Notes: generated by a model not told the origin, from the sequence alone. A stretch of DNA of 64,000 bases from Peptoniphilus sp. ING2-D1G (GCA_000952975.1 LM997412.1:744001-808000); one strand, 5' to 3'; shown: positions 55,496 through 64,000, numbered from the stretch's first letter. Translations and numbers: made by a program.

Positions 55496-56881
55496 ATGTT
55501 CAATTTCGTTTTAAACAAACATAAATATAAAAATATACATTTTATCGGTATAGGGGGCATTTCCATGAGTGGACTTGCAAAAATCGTATTTAGCGAGGGA
55601 TACACAGTCTCCGGATCCGATTTAAAAAAGGGAGATATCACAGTCGGTCTGGAAAAAATAGGTATTAAAGTATTTTATGGTCACAGTCCGGAAAATATAA
55701 AAGATGCAGATTTAGTAATATATACTGATGCTGTTAATATTGATAATGTAGAGCTTAAAGCTGCCATAAACAAAAAAATCGACGTCATTGACAGAACTTC
55801 ATTTTTAAATGCAATAATGAATAATTACGAAATATCCATTGCAGTTTCCGGAACTCATGGTAAAACCACCACTACATCGATACTCTCAGAAATAATTTTA
55901 AATTTAGATTCAAACCCCACAATATTGCTTGGTGGACAATTAGATCATATACATGGCAATGCAAAATTTGGAGATAAAAAAATTTTTCTAACGGAAGCTT
56001 GTGAGTATAAAGCAAATATATTGAAATATTTTCCCACTACCGCAATAGTTTTAAATATTGATGAAGATCACTTGGATTATTTTGACAATATTGATCACAT
56101 AATAAAAACTTTTAAAGCTTATGTTAACAATTTAGGCCCTTCAGATAAATTGATATTAAATATTGATGATGAAAATTCCAAATCTCTCCTTGAGGCTGAT
56201 AATACCAATATAATAACTATTTCGGCAGAAAAAAAGGCAAATTATACTGCGAGAAATATAACAAAGGATGATTGTGGACATCCTGTGTTTGATGTCTATC
56301 ACAATGATGAGTTCATGTTCAATATTAAATTGGAGATTTTAGGATATCACAATGTATACAATTCCTTAGCCGCAATAGCTGCTGCTTCAGAAAACGGAAT
56401 AGAACAAAAAGATATTATACAAGGTCTTAAGTCTTATAAAGGAGTTCATAGAAGACTTGAAAAAAAAGGAATGTATAACGGTGCTAAGGTCATTGATGAT
56501 TATGCCCACCACCCTACTGAAATAAAAGCTTCGCTTCAAGCCATAAGAAATTCAGCAAAAAATAAATTATATTGTGTTTTTCAACCTCATACTTTTACAA
56601 GAACTAAACTACTTTTGGATTCTTTTGCAAATTCCTTTGTAGATGCCGATAAAATAATTATCACAGATATCTATGCTGCAAGAGAAAAAGATTATGGAGA
56701 TATTCACTCCAAAACACTGTGCAATTCTATAGTTGCCAATGGTAAGGACGCTATCTATATAGAAAAATTCGATGATATAGTTGAATTTTTAAAAGAAAAT
56801 CTCAACGAAAATGACACAGTTATAACAATGGGTGCAGGAGATGTATATAAAGTTGGAGAGCAACTTATAAAATATAATTAA
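55496..56881 (+). CDS. murC: UDP-N-acetylmuramate-L-alanine ligase
   Basis: MurC (461 residues) adds L-Ala to UDP-MurNAc in peptidoglycan synthesis. The N-terminal Rossmann-like domain has FIGIGGISMSGLA (about 18-30), the ATP-binding loop is GTHGKTTTTS (about 119-128), and the C-terminal domain includes DDYAHHPTEIKA. GGAGG precedes the ATG. It is divergent from spoVG and ends at a terminator shared with the opposite strand. Confidence 0.97.
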   Translation: MFNFVLNKHKYKNIHFIGIGGISMSGLAKIVFSEGYTVSGSDLKKGDITVGLEKIGIKVFYGHSPENIKDADLVIYTDAVNIDNVELKAAINKKIDVIDRTSFLNAIMNNYEISIAVSGTHGKTTTTSILSEIILNLDSNPTILLGGQLDHIHGNAKFGDKKIFLTEACEYKANILKYFPTTAIVLNIDEDHLDYFDNIDHIIKTFKAYVNNLGPSDKLILNIDDENSKSLLEADNTNIITISAEKKANYTARNITKDDCGHPVFDVYHNDEFMFNIKLEILGYHNVYNSLAAIAAASENGIEQKDIIQGLKSYKGVHRRLEKKGMYNGAKVIDDYAHHPTEIKASLQAIRNSAKNKLYCVFQPHTFTRTKLLLDSFANSFVDADKIIITDIYAAREKDYGDIHSKTLCNSIVANGKDAIYIEKFDDIVEFLKENLNENDTVITMGAGDVYKVGEQLIKYN

Positions 56882-56910
56882 AAGCTTTGACACATGCGTC
56901 AAAGCTTTTA
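56879..56910. terminator. Bidirectional terminator between murC and the convergent gene
   Basis: Arms 56881-56891 and 56898-56908 are perfectly complementary (11 bp) with A and T runs on the outside. It overlaps both stop codons and probably serves both strands. Confidence 0.85.
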
Positions 56911-57459
56911 ATATTTCTCATTTATATAATCTTCTATTAAAGACTTTCTTATTCCGGAAGAAAATATACCTTTTTCTTTCAAAATCTTTAAAAGCCACGG
57001 AGCTTTAGAGTGAAATATTGCTTCTTTTTTATCTTCAAGAACAATTTCATATAATATATTTTTCAAGGCTTTGGAGTCGCATTTTATATAATAAGAACTG
57101 ATATTTTCAAAATTGGAAAGTTTTAATATTGATAAAATAGACTCATCCTTGCATTTGTAAAATTTATTCCCTAAATTTAAGTAATAATTATAGTACTTTG
57201 TGTGTTTTTTGCCATTTCTTACTTCTTTAGCCAGCATTCTGTAATACTTGGCCATACCATTGTAATACTGATAATTAAACATCGCCTTTTCATAAGAATC
57301 CACCTTTAAAAACGGCTGAGCATTTTCACAAATAAAATAGTCATAATTATATTTTAAAAATTCTTTTTTGGATATATCTCCATTATTATACTGCATAATA
57401 AGAAAGGATCTTCTTTCAAAAAATCTTTCAAACAATCCTTTTCTTTTGATAAAAACCAA
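56908..57459 (-). CDS. Conserved hypothetical protein (resembles DUF6648)
   Basis: A 183-residue, probably soluble and alpha-helical protein beginning GLFERFFERRSFLIMQYNNGDISKKEFL. Tyr, Lys and Asn are common and no catalytic motif is seen. It resembles a clostridial family listed as DUF6648; this is from memory and not checked. It starts with TTG at 57459, with AGGTG 6 bases upstream, just after the stop of the 30-residue ORF. Function unknown. Confidence 0.7.
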   Translation of the reverse strand: MVFIKRKGLFERFFERRSFLIMQYNNGDISKKEFLKYNYDYFICENAQPFLKVDSYEKAMFNYQYYNGMAKYYRMLAKEVRNGKKHTKYYNYYLNLGNKFYKCKDESILSILKLSNFENISSYYIKCDSKALKNILYEIVLEDKKEAIFHSKAPWLLKILKEKGIFSSGIRKSLIEDYINEKY

Positions 57460-57474
57460 CTAAAACACCTATTT

Positions 57475-57567
57475 CTACGGTACTAATTGAATGAATATAG
57501 GAATAATCATCATTAAGGCTAATATTAAAGCTATTATCCTTACTAAGTTTTTTTTATTTTTATTCAA
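57475..57567 (-). CDS. 30-residue membrane peptide
   Basis: A short gene for MNKNKKNLVRIIALILALMM and ten more residues ending IPIFIQLVP: five charged or polar residues, then one membrane helix. It starts with TTG at 57567, with AGGTGATA at good spacing, 8 bases after the stop of the upstream ATPase gene. The next gene's binding site lies directly after its stop codon, so it fills an otherwise empty gap inside an operon. It resembles the small single-helix proteins (DUF4044-like) of clostridia. Function unknown. Confidence 0.65.
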   Translation of the reverse strand: MNKNKKNLVRIIALILALMMIIPIFIQLVP

Positions 57568-57575
57568 AATATCAC

Positions 57576-58001
57576 CTACTTTGTGCCGACTTCTATAGCG
57601 CTTCCCTTTAGTGCTTCTGAAAAATCATTATATTCATTATCTACATTTATATAAATTTCTCTATTCTTAATTTCTTCAACTTTTTCAAGTTTATTTTTTA
57701 AGAATTCTAAATCTTCAATATTTAATTTTATTACTTTGTATACACCGTCTATATATATTTTTTCCAAATCATAATCCATAGCCATTAAACCACAGATAAA
57801 ACCATAGAAAGATTCCTTATCATTTAATCTGAAATCATCGGCATTAATAAGTCTAACGTTATAATCTAAGCTGAAAATATGATCATCATCAAATTCAACA
57901 AAAGCAATATTGCCATTTCCACTTTTAATATCTTCGTTGGCATTATCAATAAGCCATCTGGTTTTCCCCGAACCCTTTGGTCCTAAAATATACTTGATCA
58001 T
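57576..58001 (-). CDS. Small P-loop ATPase-like protein, unknown function
   Basis: A 141-residue protein with an N-terminal Walker A, GPKGSGKT (residues 7-14), and a possible Walker B-like LEKIYIDGV (about 79-87). It is too short for a full kinase or AAA domain. It overlaps the radical-SAM gene upstream by 4 bases. Similar short P-loop proteins occur in clostridia next to this radical-SAM gene. Target unknown. Confidence 0.7.
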   Translation of the reverse strand: MIKYILGPKGSGKTRWLIDNANEDIKSGNGNIAFVEFDDDHIFSLDYNVRLINADDFRLNDKESFYGFICGLMAMDYDLEKIYIDGVYKVIKLNIEDLEFLKNKLEKVEEIKNREIYINVDNEYNDFSEALKGSAIEVGTK

Positions 58002-58915
58002 TTTATCAAATCCTTTCTTTTTATATACTCACCCTGATAATAATTAGAATCTTCCATTTCTTTTACTATATCATCTCGGATTTTCCACCACGATGTATTC
58101 CAGTTACAGAAGAGACTATCTTTTTCAGGTGCTCTTCCAATAATTCTTTGTACAACTATATTTTCATCTAAATTTCTCAAAAATTCAATAACTCGATTTT
58201 TATATTCATCAACAGATATTATATCAAATTCATTTTTTAAGTACATTTTACCGAGAACAGTATTTTTCAAAATGTACAAGGCATGAATTTTTACCTCTTC
58301 CACCTCAAGTGCATTCAAAAGATGTGCGGTTTCAATATTGTCATTAACATCATCAAAAGGAAGGTTTAAAATCACATGAGAACAAACTCTTAGCCCTCTC
58401 CTGTGAGATCTCAAAACTCCATCTACAAATTCCGCTGTTCCATGTCCTCGATTAATCTTTTTTAATGTTCGGTAATTAGCTGTTTGAAGACCAAGCTCAA
58501 GAGTAACCATTACTTTATCATTTACTTCTTCTAAATATTCAAGGTAAGATTCAGGTAAGCAGTCAGGTCTGGTAGATATTGAAATTCCCACTATGTCTTC
58601 AAATTCTAAGCACTCTTCAATATTTTTTATAAATTCTTTGAAATTCAAGTATGTGTTTGTGAAATTTTGAAAATAAGCAATAAATTTATTTGTATTATAT
58701 TTTTTGGAAATCAGTTCCTTATCTTTTAATAACTGTTCTTTTACGGAGCCGTAATTGTTTTCAAAGCTTCCACCCTCTTCTCCGCAAAAAATACAACCTC
58801 CATATCCGAGTTTTCCATCCCTATTTGGACAGGTGAGATTTAATTTTATAGGTAATTTATATACCTTTTCTCCAAATCTATTATTTAAAAAATCGGAATA
58901 TTTATTGTATATCAT
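57998..58915 (-). CDS. Radical SAM protein, YhcC/TIGR01212 family
   Basis: A 305-residue radical-SAM protein. The cluster cysteines are C29, C41 and C44 in LTCPNRDGKLGYGGCIFC, the spaced CX11CX2C of this family rather than the usual CX3CX2C. SISTRPDCLPESYLEYL and ALELGLQT-like segments (VTLELGLQTANYRTLKKINRGH) follow the HemN-like core. Its substrate is unknown. It overlaps the bcp gene by 4 bases. Confidence 0.88.
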   Translation of the reverse strand: MIYNKYSDFLNNRFGEKVYKLPIKLNLTCPNRDGKLGYGGCIFCGEEGGSFENNYGSVKEQLLKDKELISKKYNTNKFIAYFQNFTNTYLNFKEFIKNIEECLEFEDIVGISISTRPDCLPESYLEYLEEVNDKVMVTLELGLQTANYRTLKKINRGHGTAEFVDGVLRSHRRGLRVCSHVILNLPFDDVNDNIETAHLLNALEVEEVKIHALYILKNTVLGKMYLKNEFDIISVDEYKNRVIEFLRNLDENIVVQRIIGRAPEKDSLFCNWNTSWWKIRDDIVKEMEDSNYYQGEYIKRKDLIK

Positions 58916-59355
58916 AGAGTTTTTATAAAATCTAAAACTTCTTGAGGATTTTTCTTTCCATCAACCGCTCTGAATTCCTTTATAAGGTTTGAATCTTTAT
59001 CAAATACGAAAGTAGATCTGATGGTTTTTATGACATCCTTGCCATACATTTTCCCATTTTTTAACACTTTAAAGTTTTCGTGTACTTTTCTGTCCAGGTC
59101 GGAAAGCAATTCAAAGGGTAAATTCTGTTTTTCTTTAAATTTTAAATGAGATTTTATAGTGTCTTTACTTATTCCGACAACTTCGGTATCATATCTTTGA
59201 AATTCATCATAAAGTTCAGCAAATCCGTTAGCTTCTAATGTACATACGGAAGTATTGTCCTTTGGATAAAAGTATAGCACCAAATTTTTTCCCTTAAAGT
59301 CCATTAGAGATTTTTTCGTCCCATCTGTTGATTCAAGAATAAAATCTGTATTCAT
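58912..59355 (-). CDS. bcp: Thioredoxin-dependent peroxiredoxin, Bcp type (1-Cys)
   Basis: A 147-residue AhpC/Bcp-family peroxidase that reduces peroxides. The peroxidatic Cys38 is in DNTSVCTLEANGF; the resolving Cys usually five residues on is absent and no other Cys occurs, so it is a 1-Cys type. I start at ATG 59353-59355 because AAGGAGG lies upstream. With MsrA nearby it forms part of an oxidative-damage set. Confidence 0.9.
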   Translation of the reverse strand: MNTDFILESTDGTKKSLMDFKGKNLVLYFYPKDNTSVCTLEANGFAELYDEFQRYDTEVVGISKDTIKSHLKFKEKQNLPFELLSDLDRKVHENFKVLKNGKMYGKDVIKTIRSTFVFDKDSNLIKEFRAVDGKKNPQEVLDFIKTL

Positions 59356-59356
59356 A

Positions 59357-59644
59357 TCATTCCTCCTTAAAATATATTTCTTCAAAGGAAGAAACTACCT
59401 TATCAAAGAGATCTTCATCCTCTATGTTTTTAAGCTCTACATCTTCATCGTTTATTTCTTCATATCCGTAGAAAAATATCTCTTCAGTAGATTCGTCTTT
59501 ATCTATTAATGCAATGTAGCTTTCCCCTTCAACCTCAAAAATATCAAGAATTATACATTCAATGTTTCTTCCATCTTCAAGCTCAAGTTCAAGAGTTTCA
59601 TACTCAACTTCATCTAAATTTTTTAAATTTTCTTGGTTGTCCAT
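59357..59644 (-). CDS. DUF1292 family protein
   Basis: A 95-residue very acidic protein. TLELELEDGRNIECIILDIFEVEGESYIALI is the DUF1292 core, and FFYGYEEI follows. These small proteins are widespread in Firmicutes and have no known function. It starts 9 bases after pepD and ends one base before the bcp start codon. Confidence 0.88.
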   Translation of the reverse strand: MDNQENLKNLDEVEYETLELELEDGRNIECIILDIFEVEGESYIALIDKDESTEEIFFYGYEEINDEDVELKNIEDEDLFDKVVSSFEEIYFKEE

Positions 59645-59653
59645 ATATACCTC

Positions 59654-61105
59654 TCATTTTAAATTTTTTATAAGTTCAACTACAAATTCGAAAGTGTTTT
59701 GAACAGATTTAATATCTAGACTTTCTCCCGGAGCATGAATTCCTTTCATGTTAGGACCGATAGAAATCATATCTATATCACCTATGACATTTTTCAATAT
59801 ACCACATTCCAGACCGGCATGAATAACTTCGATTTTAAGCTCTTTGTCAAAGAGTTTTTTGTATACATCTTTAGCAATGTTTCTAATAGTTGAATTTTCT
59901 TTATATTCCCATGCGGGATAATTATTTACAACTTTATGTTTTGCATTGCATCTTTTGGCTGCAATCTTGTTAACATCGGAAATGCCGTCTCTTAAAGATT
60001 CCAGTTCAGATCTTATTGAAGAGTGAATTATGATATCATCGATTCTCGATTCAATAACACCTAAATTTGCAGATAAGCCTACTAATCCTTCAACATTATG
60101 GCTCATTGTGCTTACTCCATCGGGCAAAAGATTTATTAAGTCAATTATATTATTTTTTAGGTCCTTTGTAAAAGCTTTATTGTATTTTTCCGACTTTTCA
60201 AAATTTATTCTAACATCTGGGTCAACTCGTCCAAGCTCTTTAACAAAATTTTTGTTAAGTTCAACAATTACATCTTGAACTTTCTTCTTATCTTCAGGTT
60301 TTATTGCAATAATTGACTTGGAATATCTTGGAATTGCATTTTCTTTAGACCCTCCATAAATATCCATTAGGCGGATATCAAAGTCATTATTTAATCTATA
60401 TAAACTTTTGCCAAGAATTTTATTTGAATTTCCGAGGCCTTTGTGGATTTCTTCTCCTGAATGCCCTCCCTTTAATCCCGAAACGGACAACAGATAGTAT
60501 TCCCTATCTTCTTCTACTTCTTCAAATTCTTTTTTTAATATAATAATATCTCTTTGCCCAGATGCACACCCAACGCAAGCAACTCCTTCAGACTCAGAAT
60601 CCAAGTTAATGAGAGATTTACCGCTTAATAACTTTCCGTCTAAATTTCTTGCTCCTATCATTCCTGACTCTTCTGTAGCAGTCAACAAAACTTCAAGATC
60701 AGGATGTTCATACTCATCGGATTCAAGAAGTGCAAGAGCAATAGCAACCCCTATTCCGTCATCTGCTCCCAATGTAGTATTATCAGCTACAATTAAGTTA
60801 TTTACAATTTCAAATTCAATGGAATCTTCATCAAAATCAAATACAAAATCTTCATTTTTTTCACAAACCATGTCAGTATGTGCTTGTATTATTACCGGAT
60901 TTGAATTTTCATATCCTTCAGTCGCTTTCTTTTTTATTATCACGTTGTTATAATCATCACGTATATAGTTTAATCTTAAAGATTTTGCGAAATTAACTAA
61001 ATAATCAGCAATTTTATCTTCTTTAAATGAACATCTTGGAATTTTAGTGATTTCTTCGAAATAATAAAATACCCTTTTTGGTTCTAAGTTATTTAATTTG
61101 TTCAA
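59654..61105 (-). CDS. pepD: Aminoacyl-histidine dipeptidase (PepD, M20C)
   Basis: PepD (483 residues) cleaves dipeptides, often those with histidine. Zinc ligands are in VIIQAHTDMVCE, the bridging Asp in TLGADDGIG, the catalytic Glu in TATEESGMIG and later Asp and His in the C-terminal catalytic part; a lid domain lies between. The start is probably TTG at 61105, five bases after AGGAGG, giving MNKLNNLEPKRVF as in relatives; an in-frame ATG at 61120 has no binding site and spans that Shine-Dalgarno. Confidence 0.93.
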   Translation of the reverse strand: MNKLNNLEPKRVFYYFEEITKIPRCSFKEDKIADYLVNFAKSLRLNYIRDDYNNVIIKKKATEGYENSNPVIIQAHTDMVCEKNEDFVFDFDEDSIEFEIVNNLIVADNTTLGADDGIGVAIALALLESDEYEHPDLEVLLTATEESGMIGARNLDGKLLSGKSLINLDSESEGVACVGCASGQRDIIILKKEFEEVEEDREYYLLSVSGLKGGHSGEEIHKGLGNSNKILGKSLYRLNNDFDIRLMDIYGGSKENAIPRYSKSIIAIKPEDKKKVQDVIVELNKNFVKELGRVDPDVRINFEKSEKYNKAFTKDLKNNIIDLINLLPDGVSTMSHNVEGLVGLSANLGVIESRIDDIIIHSSIRSELESLRDGISDVNKIAAKRCNAKHKVVNNYPAWEYKENSTIRNIAKDVYKKLFDKELKIEVIHAGLECGILKNVIGDIDMISIGPNMKGIHAPGESLDIKSVQNTFEFVVELIKNLK

Positions 61106-61144
61106 AGTATCCTCCTGCATGTAATAAAAACATATAAATATTAA

Positions 61145-61618
61145 TCAATCAAGTTCTATATGGCAGTATCCACCCGGGTTTTTCTTTAAATAATTTTGAT
61201 GATATTCTTCCGCTTTATAAAAATTTATTATTCTCATAATTTCAGTTACGATGTCAGCTTTATAATTTTTTTTAATTTTTTCTATATAATTAGAAATTAT
61301 TTCTTTGTCTTCGTCCTTTTCATAGTAAATTCCAGTCCTATATTGAACTCCTACATCGTTATTTTGTCTATTCAGAATAGTAGGATCTATTACTTTAAAG
61401 AAATAAGATAAAATTTTTTCAAGAGGAATTATTTTGTTATCATAGATTATTTTAACAGTCTCTACCGCGTTTATTTTCCCACTGCACACTTCTTCATAAC
61501 AGGGATTATCCTTTAAAGAATTTGCATACCCTACAGTAGTACTAATTATGCCCGTTATTCTTGAAAAATATTCTTCAATTCCCCAAAAACATCCGCCTGC
61601 AAGATATACAGTTTTCAA
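61145..61618 (-). CDS. msrA: Peptide methionine sulfoxide reductase MsrA
   Basis: MsrA (157 residues) reduces methionine-S-sulfoxide. The catalytic Cys10 is in AGGCFWGIEEYF, followed by VGYANSLKDNPCYEEVCSG and EEYHQNYL. The MsrB domain is not fused. Its ATG overlaps the RelA/SpoT-domain gene as ATGA. Confidence 0.95.
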   Translation of the reverse strand: MKTVYLAGGCFWGIEEYFSRITGIISTTVGYANSLKDNPCYEEVCSGKINAVETVKIIYDNKIIPLEKILSYFFKVIDPTILNRQNNDVGVQYRTGIYYEKDEDKEIISNYIEKIKKNYKADIVTEIMRIINFYKAEEYHQNYLKKNPGGYCHIELD

Positions 61619-62955
61619 TTTGTTTTCTCCAATCCATACTTAAATTTTATCTTCAAATCCTCTAAATTAAACTTTTTATTTTCTCGTTCTATAAATCTAA
61701 ATGCTACTTCTATATCATTTAACGCATCTATTGCTAAATAATTTAGAGAATGATTTTTCTTAAAATTATTATACACCGTTTTCAAAATATAATTCTCTAA
61801 GTTGCTTTCATCCTCTGGAATTAAATCAAAACTTTCAAATATTTTAATAAATTCAATTGAGTATTTAGATCTTATAAAATTAGCAAAATCCAGCATACTT
61901 CTATCATAATTTGATTTTTGCATCTGACATATTATCTTTACAATCATATTCCACGTAAAATCTTTACTCGATATTCTTTTGATTACATCTAAAATACTTT
62001 GCGTGAATTTATCCCCTGATAAAACATTGTTGGAGAATACTATATTATCTTGTAAACTCACATCACTATTTTGAACCTCATTTATTCTATTTATCAGCTG
62101 TACAAAATTTTCACCATAGGATAATTCTCTTTCTTTAGCTGCACTAAGTTGCAAAAATTCAACAATTATATCCGTTGCATTTTTAAAATTAAACACAAAT
62201 CCCAATTCATTTTTAATTTTTTGACTATAGACATCATGAATAATTTTGGATAAAAGATTGTTAATTTGTTCATTTGCAGATACAGTTGTACTTGCGTCCA
62301 AGTTTGCTACATGATCGAATAAAATCAACAGTTGTCTATCTATCATGTATAAGGAATCTTTTATAGTAGACATTATGTCCTTGAAGAAAGCTTCATCTAT
62401 CATATAATTATAATTTTTATAAAGTATCTTATGGTCAATTTCTCCCCAAAAAACATTTACCATGGATTTAATCTGCAATTCAAAATTGAAACTGTTTTTC
62501 CCATATAGATATTTACAGTCTATTTTATAAATTTCAAATCCGTTCATTTGTACTTGAGGTTGTCTATCTAATAATTTCATGGATATTGGAGAATCTAAAG
62601 CATTCTTAAAATATCCGTTATCTAATTCAATATTAAAAGTATCTTTTATTAAATTAAATAGTTTTTCTTCATCTTTAATAAATCTACACTCAATCCTTAT
62701 ACCTATTAAATCTGAAAAGTTCATTATCATGGATTCAACATCATCATATTCTAAATAAAAATTGTTTTTTATGATCTTCTCTTTAAAAGATTTTTCAGAT
62801 TTAATTCTATAGGTAATATTTAAAAAATTATCATCATAATATAATAATTCCTTTAAATAGGCAGAAGTTTTCTTTGCTATTTGATCCAAAATTTCATTGT
62901 AATCTCTAAGTGAATCTGCGCTTCTGTCAAGAAATTTAAAAAGTTCAATCTTCAT
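61615..62955 (-). CDS. RelA/SpoT-domain protein, putative (p)ppGpp synthetase-like
   Basis: A 446-residue protein whose N-terminal half (about 40-190) is a RelA/SpoT synthetase domain: RIKSEKS (R50, K52, S56), DLIGIRI (82-88), FELQIKS (158-164) and WGEIDHKILYK (170-180). There is no HD hydrolase domain. The usual nucleotide-contact segment NGYxSxH is replaced by NGFEIYK (138-144), so substrate or activity may differ. The C-terminal half (about 215-446) is helical with no recognised motif. It overlaps msrA by 4 bases. Confidence 0.8.
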   Translation of the reverse strand: MKIELFKFLDRSADSLRDYNEILDQIAKKTSAYLKELLYYDDNFLNITYRIKSEKSFKEKIIKNNFYLEYDDVESMIMNFSDLIGIRIECRFIKDEEKLFNLIKDTFNIELDNGYFKNALDSPISMKLLDRQPQVQMNGFEIYKIDCKYLYGKNSFNFELQIKSMVNVFWGEIDHKILYKNYNYMIDEAFFKDIMSTIKDSLYMIDRQLLILFDHVANLDASTTVSANEQINNLLSKIIHDVYSQKIKNELGFVFNFKNATDIIVEFLQLSAAKERELSYGENFVQLINRINEVQNSDVSLQDNIVFSNNVLSGDKFTQSILDVIKRISSKDFTWNMIVKIICQMQKSNYDRSMLDFANFIRSKYSIEFIKIFESFDLIPEDESNLENYILKTVYNNFKKNHSLNYLAIDALNDIEVAFRFIERENKKFNLEDLKIKFKYGLEKTN

Positions 62956-62994
62956 CTTTTATATTCCTTCCATAATCAAACAAATCTTAAAAGC

Positions 62995-63768
62995 CTACTC
63001 TTCTTCTAAGTTATTAATTTCAATGTTATGCTTCTTATACAATTCTTCAATTTTATTTGTATACGCCATTTGTTCTTGATACTTTTTCAAATCTTCATAG
63101 ACTTTAGACTTTACTTCCGAAAGAGTATATTTTTTTGCGGGAAATTTTTTATTTAATTTTATTATATGGTAGCCGAAATCTGTTATAACGGGTTTGGATA
63201 TCTCTCCTTCATTCATGGAAAAAACTGCATCTTCAAAAGGCTTGACCATGTCACCATGTCCGAAAACTCCTAAATTGCCTCCGTTGTTTTTTGAAGGACA
63301 TTCAGAATATTCCATGGCCAAGTTTTCAAACTTTTCGCCCTCATCTAATTTTCTTATGACTTCATTTGCTGTTTCCTCATCTGCAACTAAAATATGTGAA
63401 GCTTCAACTTTTTCTTCATCATCATATTTTTCGGCGTTGGCATTATAATATGTTTCCACTTCCCTATCTGTGGGGCTTACATCTTCAAGAAGTTTTCCAA
63501 GAGCATATGTTGTCAATAAAGAGCTTTCACTTTGTTTAAATATTTCTTGAAAAGCTTCTTCCTTATCATATTCCTTTTCCTTAGCGTCAATATACAATAG
63601 TTCTTTATATATTAATTCATCTAATATTTCTTTTATTATTTTATCCTCTGAGCGTCCTTTAATTATTTGAGATTTTATTTGAACCGGAATGGAACTCATA
63701 AATGCATTATAATCTTGCATTGTTATTTCGTTATTATCCACTCTTGCTAACACTTTATTGTTTTTCAT
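62995..63768 (-). CDS. Parvulin-type peptidyl-prolyl isomerase (cytoplasmic)
   Basis: A 257-residue protein with an N-terminal SurA/PrsA-like chaperone part (about 1-110) and a parvulin domain (about 118-215: VEASHILVADEETANEVI, GGNLGVFGHGDMVKPFEDAVF, TDFGYHIIKLN). Unlike PrsA it has no signal peptide or lipobox, so it is probably cytoplasmic. GGAGG precedes the ATG. It lies between the cold-shock gene terminator and the RelA/SpoT-domain gene. Confidence 0.9.
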   Translation of the reverse strand: MKNNKVLARVDNNEITMQDYNAFMSSIPVQIKSQIIKGRSEDKIIKEILDELIYKELLYIDAKEKEYDKEEAFQEIFKQSESSLLTTYALGKLLEDVSPTDREVETYYNANAEKYDDEEKVEASHILVADEETANEVIRKLDEGEKFENLAMEYSECPSKNNGGNLGVFGHGDMVKPFEDAVFSMNEGEISKPVITDFGYHIIKLNKKFPAKKYTLSEVKSKVYEDLKKYQEQMAYTNKIEELYKKHNIEINNLEEE

Positions 63769-63778
63769 AATATTACCT

Positions 63779-63808
63779 CCAAAAAAAAAGCAGCCGTGGC
63801 TGCTTTTT
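63779..63808 (-). terminator. Terminator after the cold-shock gene
   Basis: An 11-bp perfect stem (63785-63795 with 63798-63808) followed on the minus strand by a T run of about ten. It lies directly before the ribosome binding site of the isomerase gene. Confidence 0.88.
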
Positions 63809-63810
63809 GA

Positions 63811-64000
63811 TTATAAAGTTGTTATATTCTCAGCTTGCGGGCCTTTTTCGCTTTCAACAACATCAAATTCTACTTCTTGTCCTTCTTCTAAAGTTTTAAA
63901 ACCATCTTTTTGAATTTGCGAGAAATGTGCAAACACATCATTTCCTTTTTCAGTTGTAATAAAACCGAATCCCTTTTCACTATTAAACCATTTTACTTTA
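63811..64000 (-). CDS. cspA: Cold-shock protein (partial, start beyond the window)
   Basis: The last 63 codons of a CspA-family protein, with stop codon at 63811-63813 and the start just past base 64000. It shows [13 protein letters not shown] (RNP1) and VFAHFSQI (RNP2) and ends [12 protein letters not shown]. It binds single-stranded nucleic acid as an RNA chaperone. Probably only three or four residues are missing. Confidence 0.95.
   Translation of the reverse strand, partial: KVKWFNSEKGFGFITTEKGNDVFAHFSQIQKDGFKTLEEGQEVEFDVVESEKGPQAENITTL

Overview
The window reads as a stretch of chromosome from a low-GC, anaerobic Gram-positive bacterium. Firmicute hallmarks are sepF, ylmH, lspA, spoVG, hprK, the rimP-nusA-rnpM-infB cluster, a lexA/yneA pair and strong purine-rich ribosome binding sites. 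A single-chain pyruvate:ferredoxin oxidoreductase points to fermentative anaerobic life. No other sporulation gene is visible. A member of the Tissierellia (Peptoniphilaceae-like) would fit, but that placement is inference from gene order and composition.

Layout. 1-4133 (+): tail of a U32 peptidase, rny, a Xer-type recombinase, then lexA divergent from a yneA-like LysM gene across a cluster of SOS boxes. 4146-12153 (-): ynbB, miaA, mutL, mutS, miaB as one operon read from a promoter near 12190. 12246-21969 (-): ftsK, rimO, pgsA, cinA, recA, a Mre11-like nuclease and a Rad50-like ATPase encoded in three pieces. 22026-24931 (-): dut, pnp and rpsO, separated by terminators. 25071-32369 (-): rimP, nusA, rnpM, infB, rbfA, nrnA, truB, ribF, the translation/transcription cluster. 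32476-41927 (-): a FAD dehydrogenase, then der, plsY, gpsA, an HlyD-like protein, yggS, sepF, ylmH, lspA, rluD, pyrR. 42018-43239 (+): two-gene ThrE-type exporter. 43290-46524 (-): an accessory patch with three small exported proteins and an agr-like regulator beside a broken agrC. 46687-54880 (-): nifJ, hprK, uvrC and a long aminopeptidase P. 55057-56881: spoVG (-) divergent from murC (+). 56908-64000 (-): a row of conserved small genes, redox repair (bcp, msrA), pepD, a RelA/SpoT-domain protein, a parvulin and a cold-shock gene running off the end.

The left half concentrates DNA repair (LexA, MutSL, RecA, Mre11/Rad50-like, with UvrC further right), RNA modification (MiaA, MiaB, RimO, TruB, RluD) and RNA decay (RNase Y, PNPase, NrnA). 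Most junctions are 1-20 nt overlaps, so translation is heavily coupled.

Most of the window is conserved core genome. The points that stand out are the three-piece Rad50-like ATPase next to recA, the decayed agr-type sensor with neighbouring exported proteins, the multi-box SOS control region, a 30-residue membrane peptide gene at 57475-57567, a candidate rpsO leader, a terminator between promoter and rimP, a probable leaderless thrE transcript, and a RelA/SpoT-domain protein with an altered nucleotide-contact motif. I found no CRISPR array, rRNA, tRNA, IS element or prophage.
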